DNA of 51,620 nt from Spirulina sp. CCY15215 (GTDB lineage Bacteria > Cyanobacteriota > Cyanobacteriia > Cyanobacteriales > Spirulinaceae): the NCBI RefSeq assembly GCF_016888125.1, contig NZ_JACSWA010000356.1, positions 1 through 51,620 on the forward strand, written 5' to 3'. The notes below the pieces were generated by a model. The model worked only from the letters and a program-made list of their open reading frames with translations. It was not told where the DNA came from and did not search any database. Each line of letters starts with the position of its first letter. Within the stretch, counting starts at the first letter, position 1. Shown one piece after another: positions 44,576-51,620 of this stretch. A program made the translations under genes and the position numbers.

Positions 44576-45148
44576 TTAATTTCCTCGTGTAATCTGCATT
44601 GTGTAGGGATGATATTGATTTTTCTCATAAGATCCGACCCAAATTTGATAAGCACCCTCTAACCATTGTCCGGCTATACCAGGATTTTTATTTTGATAAT
44701 CGTCATTACACCAAGTTCCACCGGGACCTTTAATAACTATAGTTGTATCAGCAGAACTTTGCACTTGAATATCAAGGGAGTTAAAGAAACCCGTGAGAGT
44801 AACAATATGATCCGGTTCGTGATCGACAAAACCGACACAAGGACCCGTTGGACTATCAACAAGATTGGCCACATTTCTCGCTGCAATTTCCCCTCCACTA
44901 ATTCCGCGAATAACGGTAGTATTAGAGGTGTTTGGCGATCTAAAGGGGGAGATTACTGGACTTTCAAAAATAGGGGGTGAAAATTGCGAAAAAGCGACAT
45001 TAGGATTAACAAATTCACCTACTGCGATCGCGATCGCCGCCAACATTGTCACCCTTAACGCATCTTTAGCAAGACGGATCGAGTTGAATTGGTTTAATTT
45101 GGTAATTGAACTCAATATTTTGGTTTTGTTGATGATACTTAAATTCAT
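44576..45148 (-). CDS. Secreted hypothetical protein
   Basis: A 190-residue protein with a hydrophobic signal segment (VTMLAAIAIAVGEFVNPNVAF) preceded by a ~30-residue basic region, so a start at the internal methionine (residue 35) is possible. The mature part has beta-rich motifs DHIVTLTGFFNSLDIQVQSS, TIVIKGPGGTWCNDDYQN and ending GAYQIWVGSYEKNQYHPYTMQIT. Two cysteines may form a disulphide. The C-terminal half resembles pre-peptidase C-terminal-like domains seen in secreted proteins. Function is unknown. Confidence 0.75.
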   Translation of the reverse strand: MNLSIINKTKILSSITKLNQFNSIRLAKDALRVTMLAAIAIAVGEFVNPNVAFSQFSPPIFESPVISPFRSPNTSNTTVIRGISGGEIAARNVANLVDSPTGPCVGFVDHEPDHIVTLTGFFNSLDIQVQSSADTTIVIKGPGGTWCNDDYQNKNPGIAGQWLEGAYQIWVGSYEKNQYHPYTMQITRGN

Positions 45149-45305
45149 TTTGCGATCGGGACTATAGGACGATAGAATTGAGAGCTTTTTTTCAAGGAGA
45201 AAAGAGAAATTTATCCCTTCTCAATGACCCAATTACGAGAGACACGACGGGAAATTCTCTAAAATTGTTGCTTAAATTTTACCCAATTTTATTATTATTA
45301 TTCTT

Positions 45306-46379
45306 TTATTCTTCCTTGGCTTGTTTTTCCAACCATTCCTCTAATTCGGAGTCGGTAATAAAATCCCAAGCAGACTCGGCCAGTCTGTCTAATTGTTCGT
45401 TAGATAAGGATTTAATCGTTTCTTGGGTAGCAGCATCTAATTTAAAACGACGGTTTAACAAACGCAGAATAATCGTTAATTTACCAAATTGAATTCCTTC
45501 TTGTCTTCCCTGTTTAACCCCCTGTTGTCGTCCCTGCTGAATCCCTTCTTGAATCCCCTCTTCTTTACCTCGCTGAATCCCCTCTTGAATCCCCTCTTCT
45601 TTACCTCGTTGAATGCCTTCTTCAATCCCCTGTTGACGACCTTGTTCAACTCCTTCCTCAATGCCTTCATTTTTACCTAAAGCGATCGCATTTTGGCGAT
45701 CGGCGATCGCCAGTAACTGCTGTTGGACGAGGGCAAATTCTTCATGGGTTAAAGATTCCACATCAGCCAGTTCAAAAGCCTGTTGAATTTCCGCTACAAC
45801 AGCCAACTCTGGGGGAATAGTTTCCAAAATACTCGCATTTTTAAGAAAATAAATCCAGCGATCGCCAATTGTTTCTAATTCTAGCAATTCTTTCTGAAAT
45901 TTAGGCAGTTCCACAAAAAACAATCCCAACTCACCGTTAGGATAGCTAAAATCAGTTTCAATTTCTTTAAAAGTAAATCTAGAAATTGGAGACTCTCTCT
46001 CCTCAAACATAATAAAATCAGTTAAATGAATCGCCATTAAAGGCTTAATTTCTGGCTTGCGTTCTTTCTTATCAAATAACTGTTGTGAATAACTCTTGGC
46101 AGCATGATATAAAACCCGTTGACCCAAGGTTTGTAAGTTCAAAAATTGCAGATCGAAAATACATTTTTGTTCTCCATTAAGCAATGCTTTCAAGGTCAAG
46201 GGATGATTTTCCTCCGCTACCAGCGATCGCCCATTAAAATCAACAATTTCCACGGATTCGATCGCAGAATCACCCTCATAAAGTAGGGCATTTAAAAAAC
46301 TCAATAAGATATCTTTGCTTTTTGGAGAACCAAAAATTCTTTTAAAAGCAAAATCAGTTTTTGGATCGATAAAACTCAT
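45306..46379 (-). CDS. Rpn-family PD-(D/E)XK nuclease-like protein
   Basis: A 357-residue member of the Rpn/PDDEXK_2 transposase-like family, typical of cyanobacterial genomes. It starts MSFIDPKTDFAFKRIFGSPKSKDILLSFLNALL, the diagnostic N-terminus. The active-site region looks altered: where the family has an LDVKA motif with catalytic Asp, this protein has LTLKA (Thr62), followed by FDLQ (Asp76, Gln78) in place of the usual IEMQ. Residues ~255-300 are Glu/Gly/Arg tandem repeats such as EGIQRGKEEGIQEG. It sits between the secreted protein and serS, reading the same way as serS. Confidence 0.85.
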   Translation of the reverse strand: MSFIDPKTDFAFKRIFGSPKSKDILLSFLNALLYEGDSAIESVEIVDFNGRSLVAEENHPLTLKALLNGEQKCIFDLQFLNLQTLGQRVLYHAAKSYSQQLFDKKERKPEIKPLMAIHLTDFIMFEERESPISRFTFKEIETDFSYPNGELGLFFVELPKFQKELLELETIGDRWIYFLKNASILETIPPELAVVAEIQQAFELADVESLTHEEFALVQQQLLAIADRQNAIALGKNEGIEEGVEQGRQQGIEEGIQRGKEEGIQEGIQRGKEEGIQEGIQQGRQQGVKQGRQEGIQFGKLTIILRLLNRRFKLDAATQETIKSLSNEQLDRLAESAWDFITDSELEEWLEKQAKEE

Positions 46380-46383
46380 AATT

Positions 46384-46411
46384 GTTACTTGTTACTCGTT
46401 ACTTTTTACTC
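46384..46411. repeat. GTTACTT/GTTACTC heptamer repeat
   Basis: Four 7-base units in phase (GTTACTT, GTTACTC, GTTACTT, TTTACTC), in the 41-base gap between serS stop and the nuclease-like gene start. Confidence 0.8.
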
Positions 46412-46420
46412 ATTGCTTGA

Positions 46421-47713
46421 TTATTTTTCTATTACTGTAAACTGCAAATAAGATTGTAGAACTTCAGGTATTTTAACCGTTCCATCGGCTTGTTGATAAT
46501 TTTCTAGAATAGCGGACATTGTACGCCCGATCGCCAGTCCCGATCCATTCAGAGTATGAACATAATTCGTGCCTTTTTTCCCCTTCTCCTTAAAGCGAAT
46601 ATTAGCGCGTCTGCCCTGAAAATCCCAACAGTTAGAACAACTGGAAATTTCCCGGTATTTACCCGCAGAAGGCAACCACACCTCAATGTCATAACACTTT
46701 GCTGCACTGAAACCCAAATCTCCCGTACACAGTTCAATAATACGATAAGGAAGTTTCAGTGCTTCTAAAATTGCCGTTGCATTTTTCAGCATTGCTTCCA
46801 GTTCCTCCATTGAAGTATCGGGAGATACTAATTTTACCATTTCCACTTTATTAAACTGGTGCAAGCGAATGAGTCCGCGAGTATCTTTGCCATAACTACC
46901 TGCTTCTCGACGAAAACAAGGAGTATAAGCACAATGATAAATGGGAAGTTCGGCTGCATCAATAACTTCATCGCGATATAAATTAGTCAGGGGAACTTCT
47001 GCGGTAGGAGTCAACCAAAGGTCATCCTCAACACAATGAAAACTTTCCTCCGCAAATTTTGGTAGTTGTCCGGTTCCCGTTAAACTTTGCGTATTAATCA
47101 GCACAGGAGGCATGACTTCGACATAACCCGCTTCTGTTTGCTTATCCAACATAAAGTTAATTAAAGCACGTTCTAAAGCGGCACCTTTACCGATTAAATT
47201 CACAAAGCGACTTTGAGCAATTTTAACAGCACGTTTAAAGTCAAGAATGCCCAATTTTTCGCCAATTTCCCAATGAGGTAAAATCTTTTCCTCTTCTCCT
47301 CCTCTTAAATACTCATCACCCCATCTCCGAATCTCAACATTTTCGGTTTCATTTTGACCAAGAGGACTTGTATCTGCGGGTAAATTGGGCAGTTGTAGAA
47401 GCAGTTCGTTAATTTTAACAATTAGTTCTTTTTCTTGAGGTTCTAATTCTGCTAATTGAGCCTTGACTTGATTGCCTTCTTCTTTTAAATTCTTAATCTC
47501 TTCAGTTTTAGGATTACCTCCCCTTCTCATCTTCTGCCCGATCGCCTTACCAATTTCGTTGCTACGTGCCTGTAATTGACTGCGAGTTGTTTGTAATTCT
47601 CGCTGTTGCTTATCCAATTCGAGGATAGGAGACAGATCGTAGTCTCCACCCCGGCGATCGAGGCGATCGCGCACGAATTCCGAATTTTCCCGAATTTGTT
47701 TGATATCTAGCAC
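46421..47713 (-). CDS. serS: Seryl-tRNA synthetase
   Basis: Class II synthetase that loads serine onto tRNA-Ser and tRNA-Sec. The 430-residue protein has the N-terminal antiparallel coiled coil (~30-105), which recognises the long variable arm. Motif 2 is [26 protein letters not shown]. The [18 protein letters not shown] stretch and [20 protein letters not shown] (motif 3) near the C-terminus complete the catalytic core. Length is standard. The ATG at 47713 gives the canonical [10 protein letters not shown]. It lies 41 bases upstream (in transcription) of the nuclease-like gene. Confidence 0.97.
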   Translation of the reverse strand: MLDIKQIRENSEFVRDRLDRRGGDYDLSPILELDKQQRELQTTRSQLQARSNEIGKAIGQKMRRGGNPKTEEIKNLKEEGNQVKAQLAELEPQEKELIVKINELLLQLPNLPADTSPLGQNETENVEIRRWGDEYLRGGEEEKILPHWEIGEKLGILDFKRAVKIAQSRFVNLIGKGAALERALINFMLDKQTEAGYVEVMPPVLINTQSLTGTGQLPKFAEESFHCVEDDLWLTPTAEVPLTNLYRDEVIDAAELPIYHCAYTPCFRREAGSYGKDTRGLIRLHQFNKVEMVKLVSPDTSMEELEAMLKNATAILEALKLPYRIIELCTGDLGFSAAKCYDIEVWLPSAGKYREISSCSNCWDFQGRRANIRFKEKGKKGTNYVHTLNGSGLAIGRTMSAILENYQQADGTVKIPEVLQSYLQFTVIEK

Positions 47714-47760
47714 TTTTCAAAGGATATAAAATAAAGATTAAATGCTCTTCTGTTGCCTCT

Positions 47761-48369
47761 TCATTTAGTAATACGATTTAAGAGTAGCAGAGAGGAGACA
47801 ATTCCGGAAAAATGGGCTGCGATCGTATTCGCATTTGCCTGGATAACGAGAAGATCGATCGAGTTGACTAATTTTTGTGGATCGACATTGGCGATCGCCC
47901 CTGGGGGATTAGCGAGAGACTTCGCTAAAACTAATCCTACATTAGCTTCCGCCCCAATAATCGTTAGCAACATTCCGATTAAATTTACCACTAACCCAGC
48001 CCGAATCACCTTGATTGTATCTGCCCGGTTGGGACGTTGGGCAGTATTGGGATTTTGCAGCATTTGCGCGATCGCCATGTAGCGAAAGGAATAATAAATA
48101 CTAATCCCCAAAGCGATCAGCCCCAATACTGCACAAAATACCCCCAATTCCGTGCCTTGGGTATTGGCCGTATTGGTGTCACCGATAAAACTAGAACTGG
48201 CAAAGAGGACAGTGACAGTAGAAATTACCCCCAAAACCAATTGCAGCCAAAATCCAATCCGACCTGCCCATTTTAGGTCGGTGGAGACTTGTCGGACTTT
48301 TTGAGGAATGGGAGATGTCAGATCGCCCCGGTTTTTTTCACTCATCGCGATCGCCTCAGAACTTTGCAT
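47761..48369 (-). CDS. DUF3611 / Tic21-like membrane protein
   Basis: A 202-residue integral membrane protein with four hydrophobic segments (about 32-55, 75-98, 120-145, 178-198). It matches the DUF3611 family, which includes the chloroplast inner-envelope protein Tic21/PIC1 and its cyanobacterial relatives. Typical stretches are KWAGRIGFWLQLVLGVIS and RAGLVVNLIGMLLTIIGAEANVGLV. The Tic21 proteins were linked to protein import or iron transport; the cyanobacterial role is not settled. An alternative start at MSEKNRGD (48345) is plausible. It is 47 bases from serS and on the same strand. Confidence 0.82.
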   Translation of the reverse strand: MQSSEAIAMSEKNRGDLTSPIPQKVRQVSTDLKWAGRIGFWLQLVLGVISTVTVLFASSSFIGDTNTANTQGTELGVFCAVLGLIALGISIYYSFRYMAIAQMLQNPNTAQRPNRADTIKVIRAGLVVNLIGMLLTIIGAEANVGLVLAKSLANPPGAIANVDPQKLVNSIDLLVIQANANTIAAHFSGIVSSLLLLNRITK

Positions 48370-49106
48370 CTTCTATTATTAGGCATTAGAGTCGAGGTTG
48401 CGCGACGGAGAGATGAATTTCTTCTCAAGAAACTTTTATCGGGAGTCTCTCGTCTGGGGTGCAAGATTTCCCGATTGCGATTTTAGGGTGCTGTAGAGGG
48501 AAACTGTTGTCTCATTCGAGGGGGCTTGGGAATTTTTGCTCCTCCAAGATAAAAATGCTGTTACCCTAGATAATGGCAATAATGGCATAGGGCATTTAAC
48601 GGAATCAAATAAGTCTAATTTCTCAATTAGAGACAGTCTTTTTAATTCCCTTAAACCCTTGACTGTAAAGGATTTGCTTGCCTTTAAGCCAATTCCCTAG
48701 CTATGGGTTGTGCGGTCCCAAATCGTTTTCAGTATTTCGGCGGAGAAAATTCCTCCCGAACTCGAGAGAAACAGCCAGAAGATCGCTATACAATGGATCG
48801 GTAACGAAAGCTAAAACTTGGTTTAATCTGCAATTTCATCCCACTGATTCAATCTTTTGCATCAAGCGTGATAAAATCGGCGATGTCGAGCAAGCAATTT
48901 TACCGAGCAGTATACTGGGCAGAGTGTCAAGATAATGCGATCGCATTATGCACAAGCATTCACCAAGAATATTTACCGATCTGCTGGGGTGCATCCATAG
49001 TTAACCAATAAAGCCTTGTTGTGAAAAACAAGTTGATTTTAACCAAGTTCATTGGCATCAGGTTTATTGGCATATTGTTAACTGGGAAACTTGACGGGTT
49101 AAACAC
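48370..49106. other. 737-bp gap with two possible short plus-strand ORFs
   Basis: No gene is certain here. Two plus-strand frames may be real: 48703-48804 (33 residues, MGCAVPNRFQYFGGENSS start) and 48883-49011 (42 residues, MSSKQFYRAVYWAECQDNA start). They are in different frames with a small gap, which could also be a decayed gene. A TTGACT-like hexamer lies near 48658. Direct repeats ATTGGCAT at 49051-49058 and 49066-49073, 15 bases apart, sit ahead of the PadR gene and could be an operator. Confidence 0.35.
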
Positions 49107-49466
49107 ATGAAATTTGAAGATATTTATCAGTTTTTCAACGATCCCCCACCGAACTATCTCAATAAAGAATTGGCAGTTTGTTACATTCTGTCAGTATTAT
49201 TGAATGGGGAATCCTACGGTACGGAGTTAATCGAGAAACTCAAAAAGATGCAGCCAACCTACCGTTTATCCGATACGGTTCTCTATGGTGCCCTCAAGTT
49301 TCTCGAACAGGAACAAACCATTGCTGGCTATTGGCAAAAGGTCGAAGGTCGAGGCCGGCCTCGTCGAATGTATCAGGTTTGTGAGGATGCCCGCAAACAA
49401 TCCGAAGATCTGGCTCGGTTTTGGTGGGCTTATGTGAATCGAGAGGAAGAAAGCCAAGCGATGTAA
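49107..49466 (+). CDS. PadR-family transcriptional regulator
   Basis: A 119-residue winged-helix protein with the PadR pattern. The recognition region is ELAVCYILSVLLNGESYGTELIEKL, then YRLSDTVLYGALKFLEQEQTIAGYW, where the wing follows with RGRPRRMYQV. The C-terminal dimerisation helix is shorter than in classical PadR. The repeated upstream ATTGGCAT motif may be its own operator. The gene is single, divergent in position from the isomerase gene downstream. In cyanobacteria this subtype is common but its targets are mostly unknown. Confidence 0.88.
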   Translation: MKFEDIYQFFNDPPPNYLNKELAVCYILSVLLNGESYGTELIEKLKKMQPTYRLSDTVLYGALKFLEQEQTIAGYWQKVEGRGRPRRMYQVCEDARKQSEDLARFWWAYVNREEESQAM

Positions 49467-49531
49467 GGGTTTGGGTGATGTATTTTGGGAAATTGGTCTT
49501 TTCCCGTTTATTCATCACTCATCACTTATTA

Positions 49532-50563
49532 TCATTTATGATCATTCTGAAGGGTATTCGACTGCTTGAGTTCTGCAATTGTCCCATTTCCCGTACAAAA
49601 AAGGACGGTTTTTAATTCTGCTTGCAACAATTGTACGAGATTATCGATCGCTTCGGGAGAGTCGGAAGCAGCTTGGAGGAAGGGAAAGGCCAAACCCACC
49701 AAGTCTGCACCGAGGGCGATCGCCTTGGCCCCGTCGAGTCCGTTTCGCAATCCTCCCGAGGCGATCGCGGGTAATTTAGGATAAAGATTGCGGATTCCCA
49801 CTAAACATTCTGCGGTGGGAATGCCCCAATCGGCAAATGTTCGCCCCAATTGCCTCTGCATGGCATTATTAGCCCGTTCGCTTTCTACTTTAGCCCAAGA
49901 TGTCCCACCGGCTCCAGCCACGTCAATGGCGCTAATTCCGGCATTAACTAAATATTGTGCCATTTGCGGCGAAATGCCGTTTCCGACTTCTTTAGCAATG
50001 ACGGGAACGGGAATTTTACTGCATATTTTCTCGATTTTGTCAAGTAATCCTTTAAAGTTTTTATCGCCGTTAGTTTGAATGCACTCTTGTAGGGGGTTGA
50101 GGTGAAAAATCAAAGCATCTGCCTCTAAAATATCCACGGCTCGCAGACATTCATCGATGCCGTAGGTATAATTAAGTTGGACGGCTCCGAGATTGGCAAA
50201 AAGGGGAATATCGGGGGCAATATTTCGCACGGCAAAAGTATCGGTAACTTCCGGCTTTTCTACAGCAATACGCTGAGAACCGACTCCCATAGCCAGTTTA
50301 TAGGTTTGGGCGGCTTCTGCAAGGCGATAATTAATAATTTTAGCTTGTTCGGTGCCTCCTGTCATGGAGGAAATAAGGAAAGGGGAACCCAGAGTTTTAC
50401 CCAAAAAAGTCGTGCTTAAATCGATTTCGTTATAGTCCAATTCGGGCAAACAAGTATGCAGAAAACGATAGCGATCGAAACCGTTTGTATTCTTACGAAA
50501 CTGTACATCTTCTTCTAAACAAATTCGCAGATGATCTGCTTTTCGTGTTTGAGTATCGGCCAT
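49532..50563 (-). CDS. fni: Type 2 isopentenyl-diphosphate isomerase
   Basis: The FMN- and NADPH-dependent IDI-2 interconverts IPP and DMAPP. The 343-residue TIM-barrel protein has [16 protein letters not shown] at the start, then [21 protein letters not shown] and GVGSQR (FMN and substrate side). [14 protein letters not shown] and [12 protein letters not shown] follow, and [23 protein letters not shown] forms the phosphate-binding loop of FMN. It complements IspG in this window. Directly upstream of its ATG is an exact eight-copy heptamer array and no Shine-Dalgarno sequence is visible. Confidence 0.95.
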   Translation of the reverse strand: MADTQTRKADHLRICLEEDVQFRKNTNGFDRYRFLHTCLPELDYNEIDLSTTFLGKTLGSPFLISSMTGGTEQAKIINYRLAEAAQTYKLAMGVGSQRIAVEKPEVTDTFAVRNIAPDIPLFANLGAVQLNYTYGIDECLRAVDILEADALIFHLNPLQECIQTNGDKNFKGLLDKIEKICSKIPVPVIAKEVGNGISPQMAQYLVNAGISAIDVAGAGGTSWAKVESERANNAMQRQLGRTFADWGIPTAECLVGIRNLYPKLPAIASGGLRNGLDGAKAIALGADLVGLAFPFLQAASDSPEAIDNLVQLLQAELKTVLFCTGNGTIAELKQSNTLQNDHK

Positions 50564-50619
50564 TTGATAGTTGATAGTTGATAGTTGATAGTTGATAGTT
50601 GATAGTTGATAGTTGATAG
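50564..50619. repeat. Exact (TTGATAG)x8 heptamer array upstream of fni
   Basis: Eight perfect TTGATAG units (56 bases, 50564-50619), directly after the fni start codon in the + reading (ATG at 50561-50563 on the minus strand). The minus strand reads CTATCAA units, the same TATCAAC family as 17004-17068, 33 kb away. It occupies the 60-base gap between the TPR gene stop and fni. Confidence 0.95.
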
Positions 50620-50623
50620 TTGC

Positions 50624-51442
50624 CTATTCCTCATCAATTTGTTCGCTGAGTTGTTTGATTTGATCTTTATATTTGGGGGGGGCTAAAGTGACGGCACGAG
50701 TGTAGAGAGGTTTGGCTTTGTCGATTTCACCCTGTTGTTTGAAAATTTCTGCTTTTGCCCAAACCGGACGAAAATCACTGTCATTAGTCTCGATAATTTT
50801 GTCATAAACGGCGATCGCCTCGGTATAGCGTTCCTGGTTTTCGTAAACTCGTCCCAACAACATTTGTACTGAAGCAACATCAATACTATCTGGCGTTACG
50901 GCATTAGCTTGGGCAGCCGTTTGTAGAGTAGTTTGGAGTAGCCCGATCGCCCGTTCGGGGCGGTTCTTCTGGAGTTGTAGGGCAACCATACCTTGTAAGG
51001 CTTTAATATAGCCAGGATTGAATCCAAGAATGCGATCGTAGGCTTGAAAAGCGCCCTCAGCATCTCCTAGATATTCCTTCGCTTGTGCCAGCAAGATCGT
51101 ATAATCAGGCTGTTGGGGGTGGGATTCTGCCAAGCGTTCGAGGGCAGGGAGAGCAAGATCGAGTTTCCCCTGTTCCAAGCGTACCTCAATTAATCCTTGT
51201 AAAGCCGTGGCATTTTCTGGCTCTCGTTGCAAGACTAACTCATATCCTCTGGCTTTATCTTCAAGGTTTTCTTGTTGAACTGGAGATAGTTGCGGAGTAG
51301 GGGTTGCTGTTGTTCTTCTGGAAGTGCGATCGCTTTGGAATACATTGCCAACCAATGGTAATAAAGAACCACCAACCAAAAGAATAATAAGAAGAATCGT
51401 GAAAATTAATATAAAGCGATTGTTAGAAGCAGTGCGTTTCAT
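50624..51442 (-). CDS. Membrane-anchored TPR protein
   Basis: A 272-residue protein with an N-terminal membrane anchor (FILIFTILLIILLVGGSLLPLVGNVF), a Pro/Thr-rich linker, then five to six tetratricopeptide repeats (~75-265), for example ALQGLIEVRLEQGKLDLALPALERLAE and AEIFKQQGEIDKAKPLYTRAVTL. Probably exposed to the periplasm or thylakoid lumen, acting as an interaction scaffold. It may share a transcript with fni (60 bases downstream, with the heptamer array between), but their functions do not obviously match. Confidence 0.85.
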   Translation of the reverse strand: MKRTASNNRFILIFTILLIILLVGGSLLPLVGNVFQSDRTSRRTTATPTPQLSPVQQENLEDKARGYELVLQREPENATALQGLIEVRLEQGKLDLALPALERLAESHPQQPDYTILLAQAKEYLGDAEGAFQAYDRILGFNPGYIKALQGMVALQLQKNRPERAIGLLQTTLQTAAQANAVTPDSIDVASVQMLLGRVYENQERYTEAIAVYDKIIETNDSDFRPVWAKAEIFKQQGEIDKAKPLYTRAVTLAPPKYKDQIKQLSEQIDEE

Positions 51443-51463
51443 CAGAAAAATTGGGTAGAAACC

Positions 51464-51620
51464 CCGTCCTATAAGGACGGCTTTATATTAGTTTCGCTAC
51501 CGCCTTGGAGTTGTTTAATTAGAGTGCCTTTGTATTGCACTTTTAACAGGACAATTACTGTATCTAACTAAACAACCCTGTACGCATAGCGTTTTTGCTC
51601 TTTCGAGCCTCCTATTTCTA
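51464..51620. ncRNA. Structured multi-hairpin element at window edge (omega/HEARO-like or IS end)
   Basis: On the minus strand: a 13-base stem GTTGTTTAGTTAG (51564-51576) with CTAATTAAACAAC (51510-51522), one G-T pair, encloses an AGTGC/GCACT hairpin (51537-51541 with 51523-51527). A small ACAG/CTGT hairpin and, nearer the TPR gene, a CCGTCCT/AGGACGG stem (51464-51480) follow. An ACGC/GCGT hairpin lies near 51582-51592. Multi-stem layout and the GGACGGGGTTTC end resemble RNAs or ends of IS200/IS605-type or IscB-linked elements, but no tnpB or iscB is in the window. It is cut by the window edge. Confidence 0.35.

Noticed and set aside
45489-45680. Repeat-rich plus-strand frame opposite the Rpn-like gene
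   Set aside because: It is the antisense reading of the Glu/Gly/Arg repeat region, so its regularity comes from the real gene.
51464-51620. C-terminal fragment of a tnpB-like gene on the minus strand
   Set aside because: One frame reads EARKSKNAMRTGLFS then stop, but in-frame TAG codons precede it directly, so it is not an open coding end in this window. A structured element is the safer call.

Overview
This window is cyanobacterial chromosome. HIP1 octamers (GCGATCGC) are dense throughout. The gene content includes an S-type phycobiliprotein lyase, Psb34, a Tab2/Atab2-type protein, a DUF1816 protein, a cyanobacterial Omp85, and the MEP-pathway enzyme IspG together with a type 2 IPP isomerase. 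Short heptamer tandem repeats of the cyanobacterial STRR kind occur in many intergenic gaps. I cannot name the genus. No rRNA, tRNA, CRISPR array, intact insertion sequence or prophage is visible, so this is mostly ordinary core chromosome with small repeat elements.

Layout. 1-2.1 kb: an ABC-2 permease followed by a GAF histidine kinase (minus strand). 2.2-10.1 kb: a plus-strand run of purC, omp85, lpxC, fabZ, lpxA, lpxB and a membrane acyltransferase. This is the outer-membrane biogenesis and lipid A block; the last gene overlaps lpxB. 10.2-16.9 kb: a minus-strand block with a histidine kinase, a LuxR-type regulator and a DUF4255 (Pvc16-type) protein in apparent operon order, then a TPR lipoprotein-like or secreted protein coupled to an MscS channel. 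17.0-22.5 kb: a rhomboid protease with a long extra N-terminus, small proteins, a nucleotidyltransferase, a cupin, an alpha/beta hydrolase, a CpcS/CpeS lyase and psb34. psb34 has a near-perfect HLR1 (RpaB) site upstream. 22.7-28.1 kb: a GldF/GldG pair, a small conserved protein, a Tab2 homologue and guanine deaminase. 28.2-35.6 kb: mfd, a repeat coiled-coil protein, lspA, an FHA-fused class A penicillin-binding protein and a ComFB-like protein. 35.8-42.1 kb: a 1191-residue divergent GlmS-like protein, an SRPBCC protein, small cyanobacterial proteins and ispG. 42.4-51.4 kb: a receiver-kinase hybrid, rnhA, a secreted protein, an Rpn-type nuclease-like protein, serS, a DUF3611 protein, a PadR regulator, type 2 IPP isomerase and a TPR protein. 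The last 160 bases fold into a multi-hairpin element that runs off the window.

The best candidate for an undescribed system is the giant GlmS-like protein at 35844-39419. By eye it keeps the glutaminase signature (Cys2, GYDxAG, HxRxAxxG, NAHPH, HNG) and the isomerase residues equivalent to E. coli GlmS Glu481, Lys485, Glu488 and His504. It is nearly twice the normal length, and the C-terminal Schiff-base lysine appears as arginine. Other points of interest are the DUF4255 protein linked to a two-component system, the HLR1 site at psb34, and a recurring pattern in which short tandem repeats abut or supply start and stop codons.
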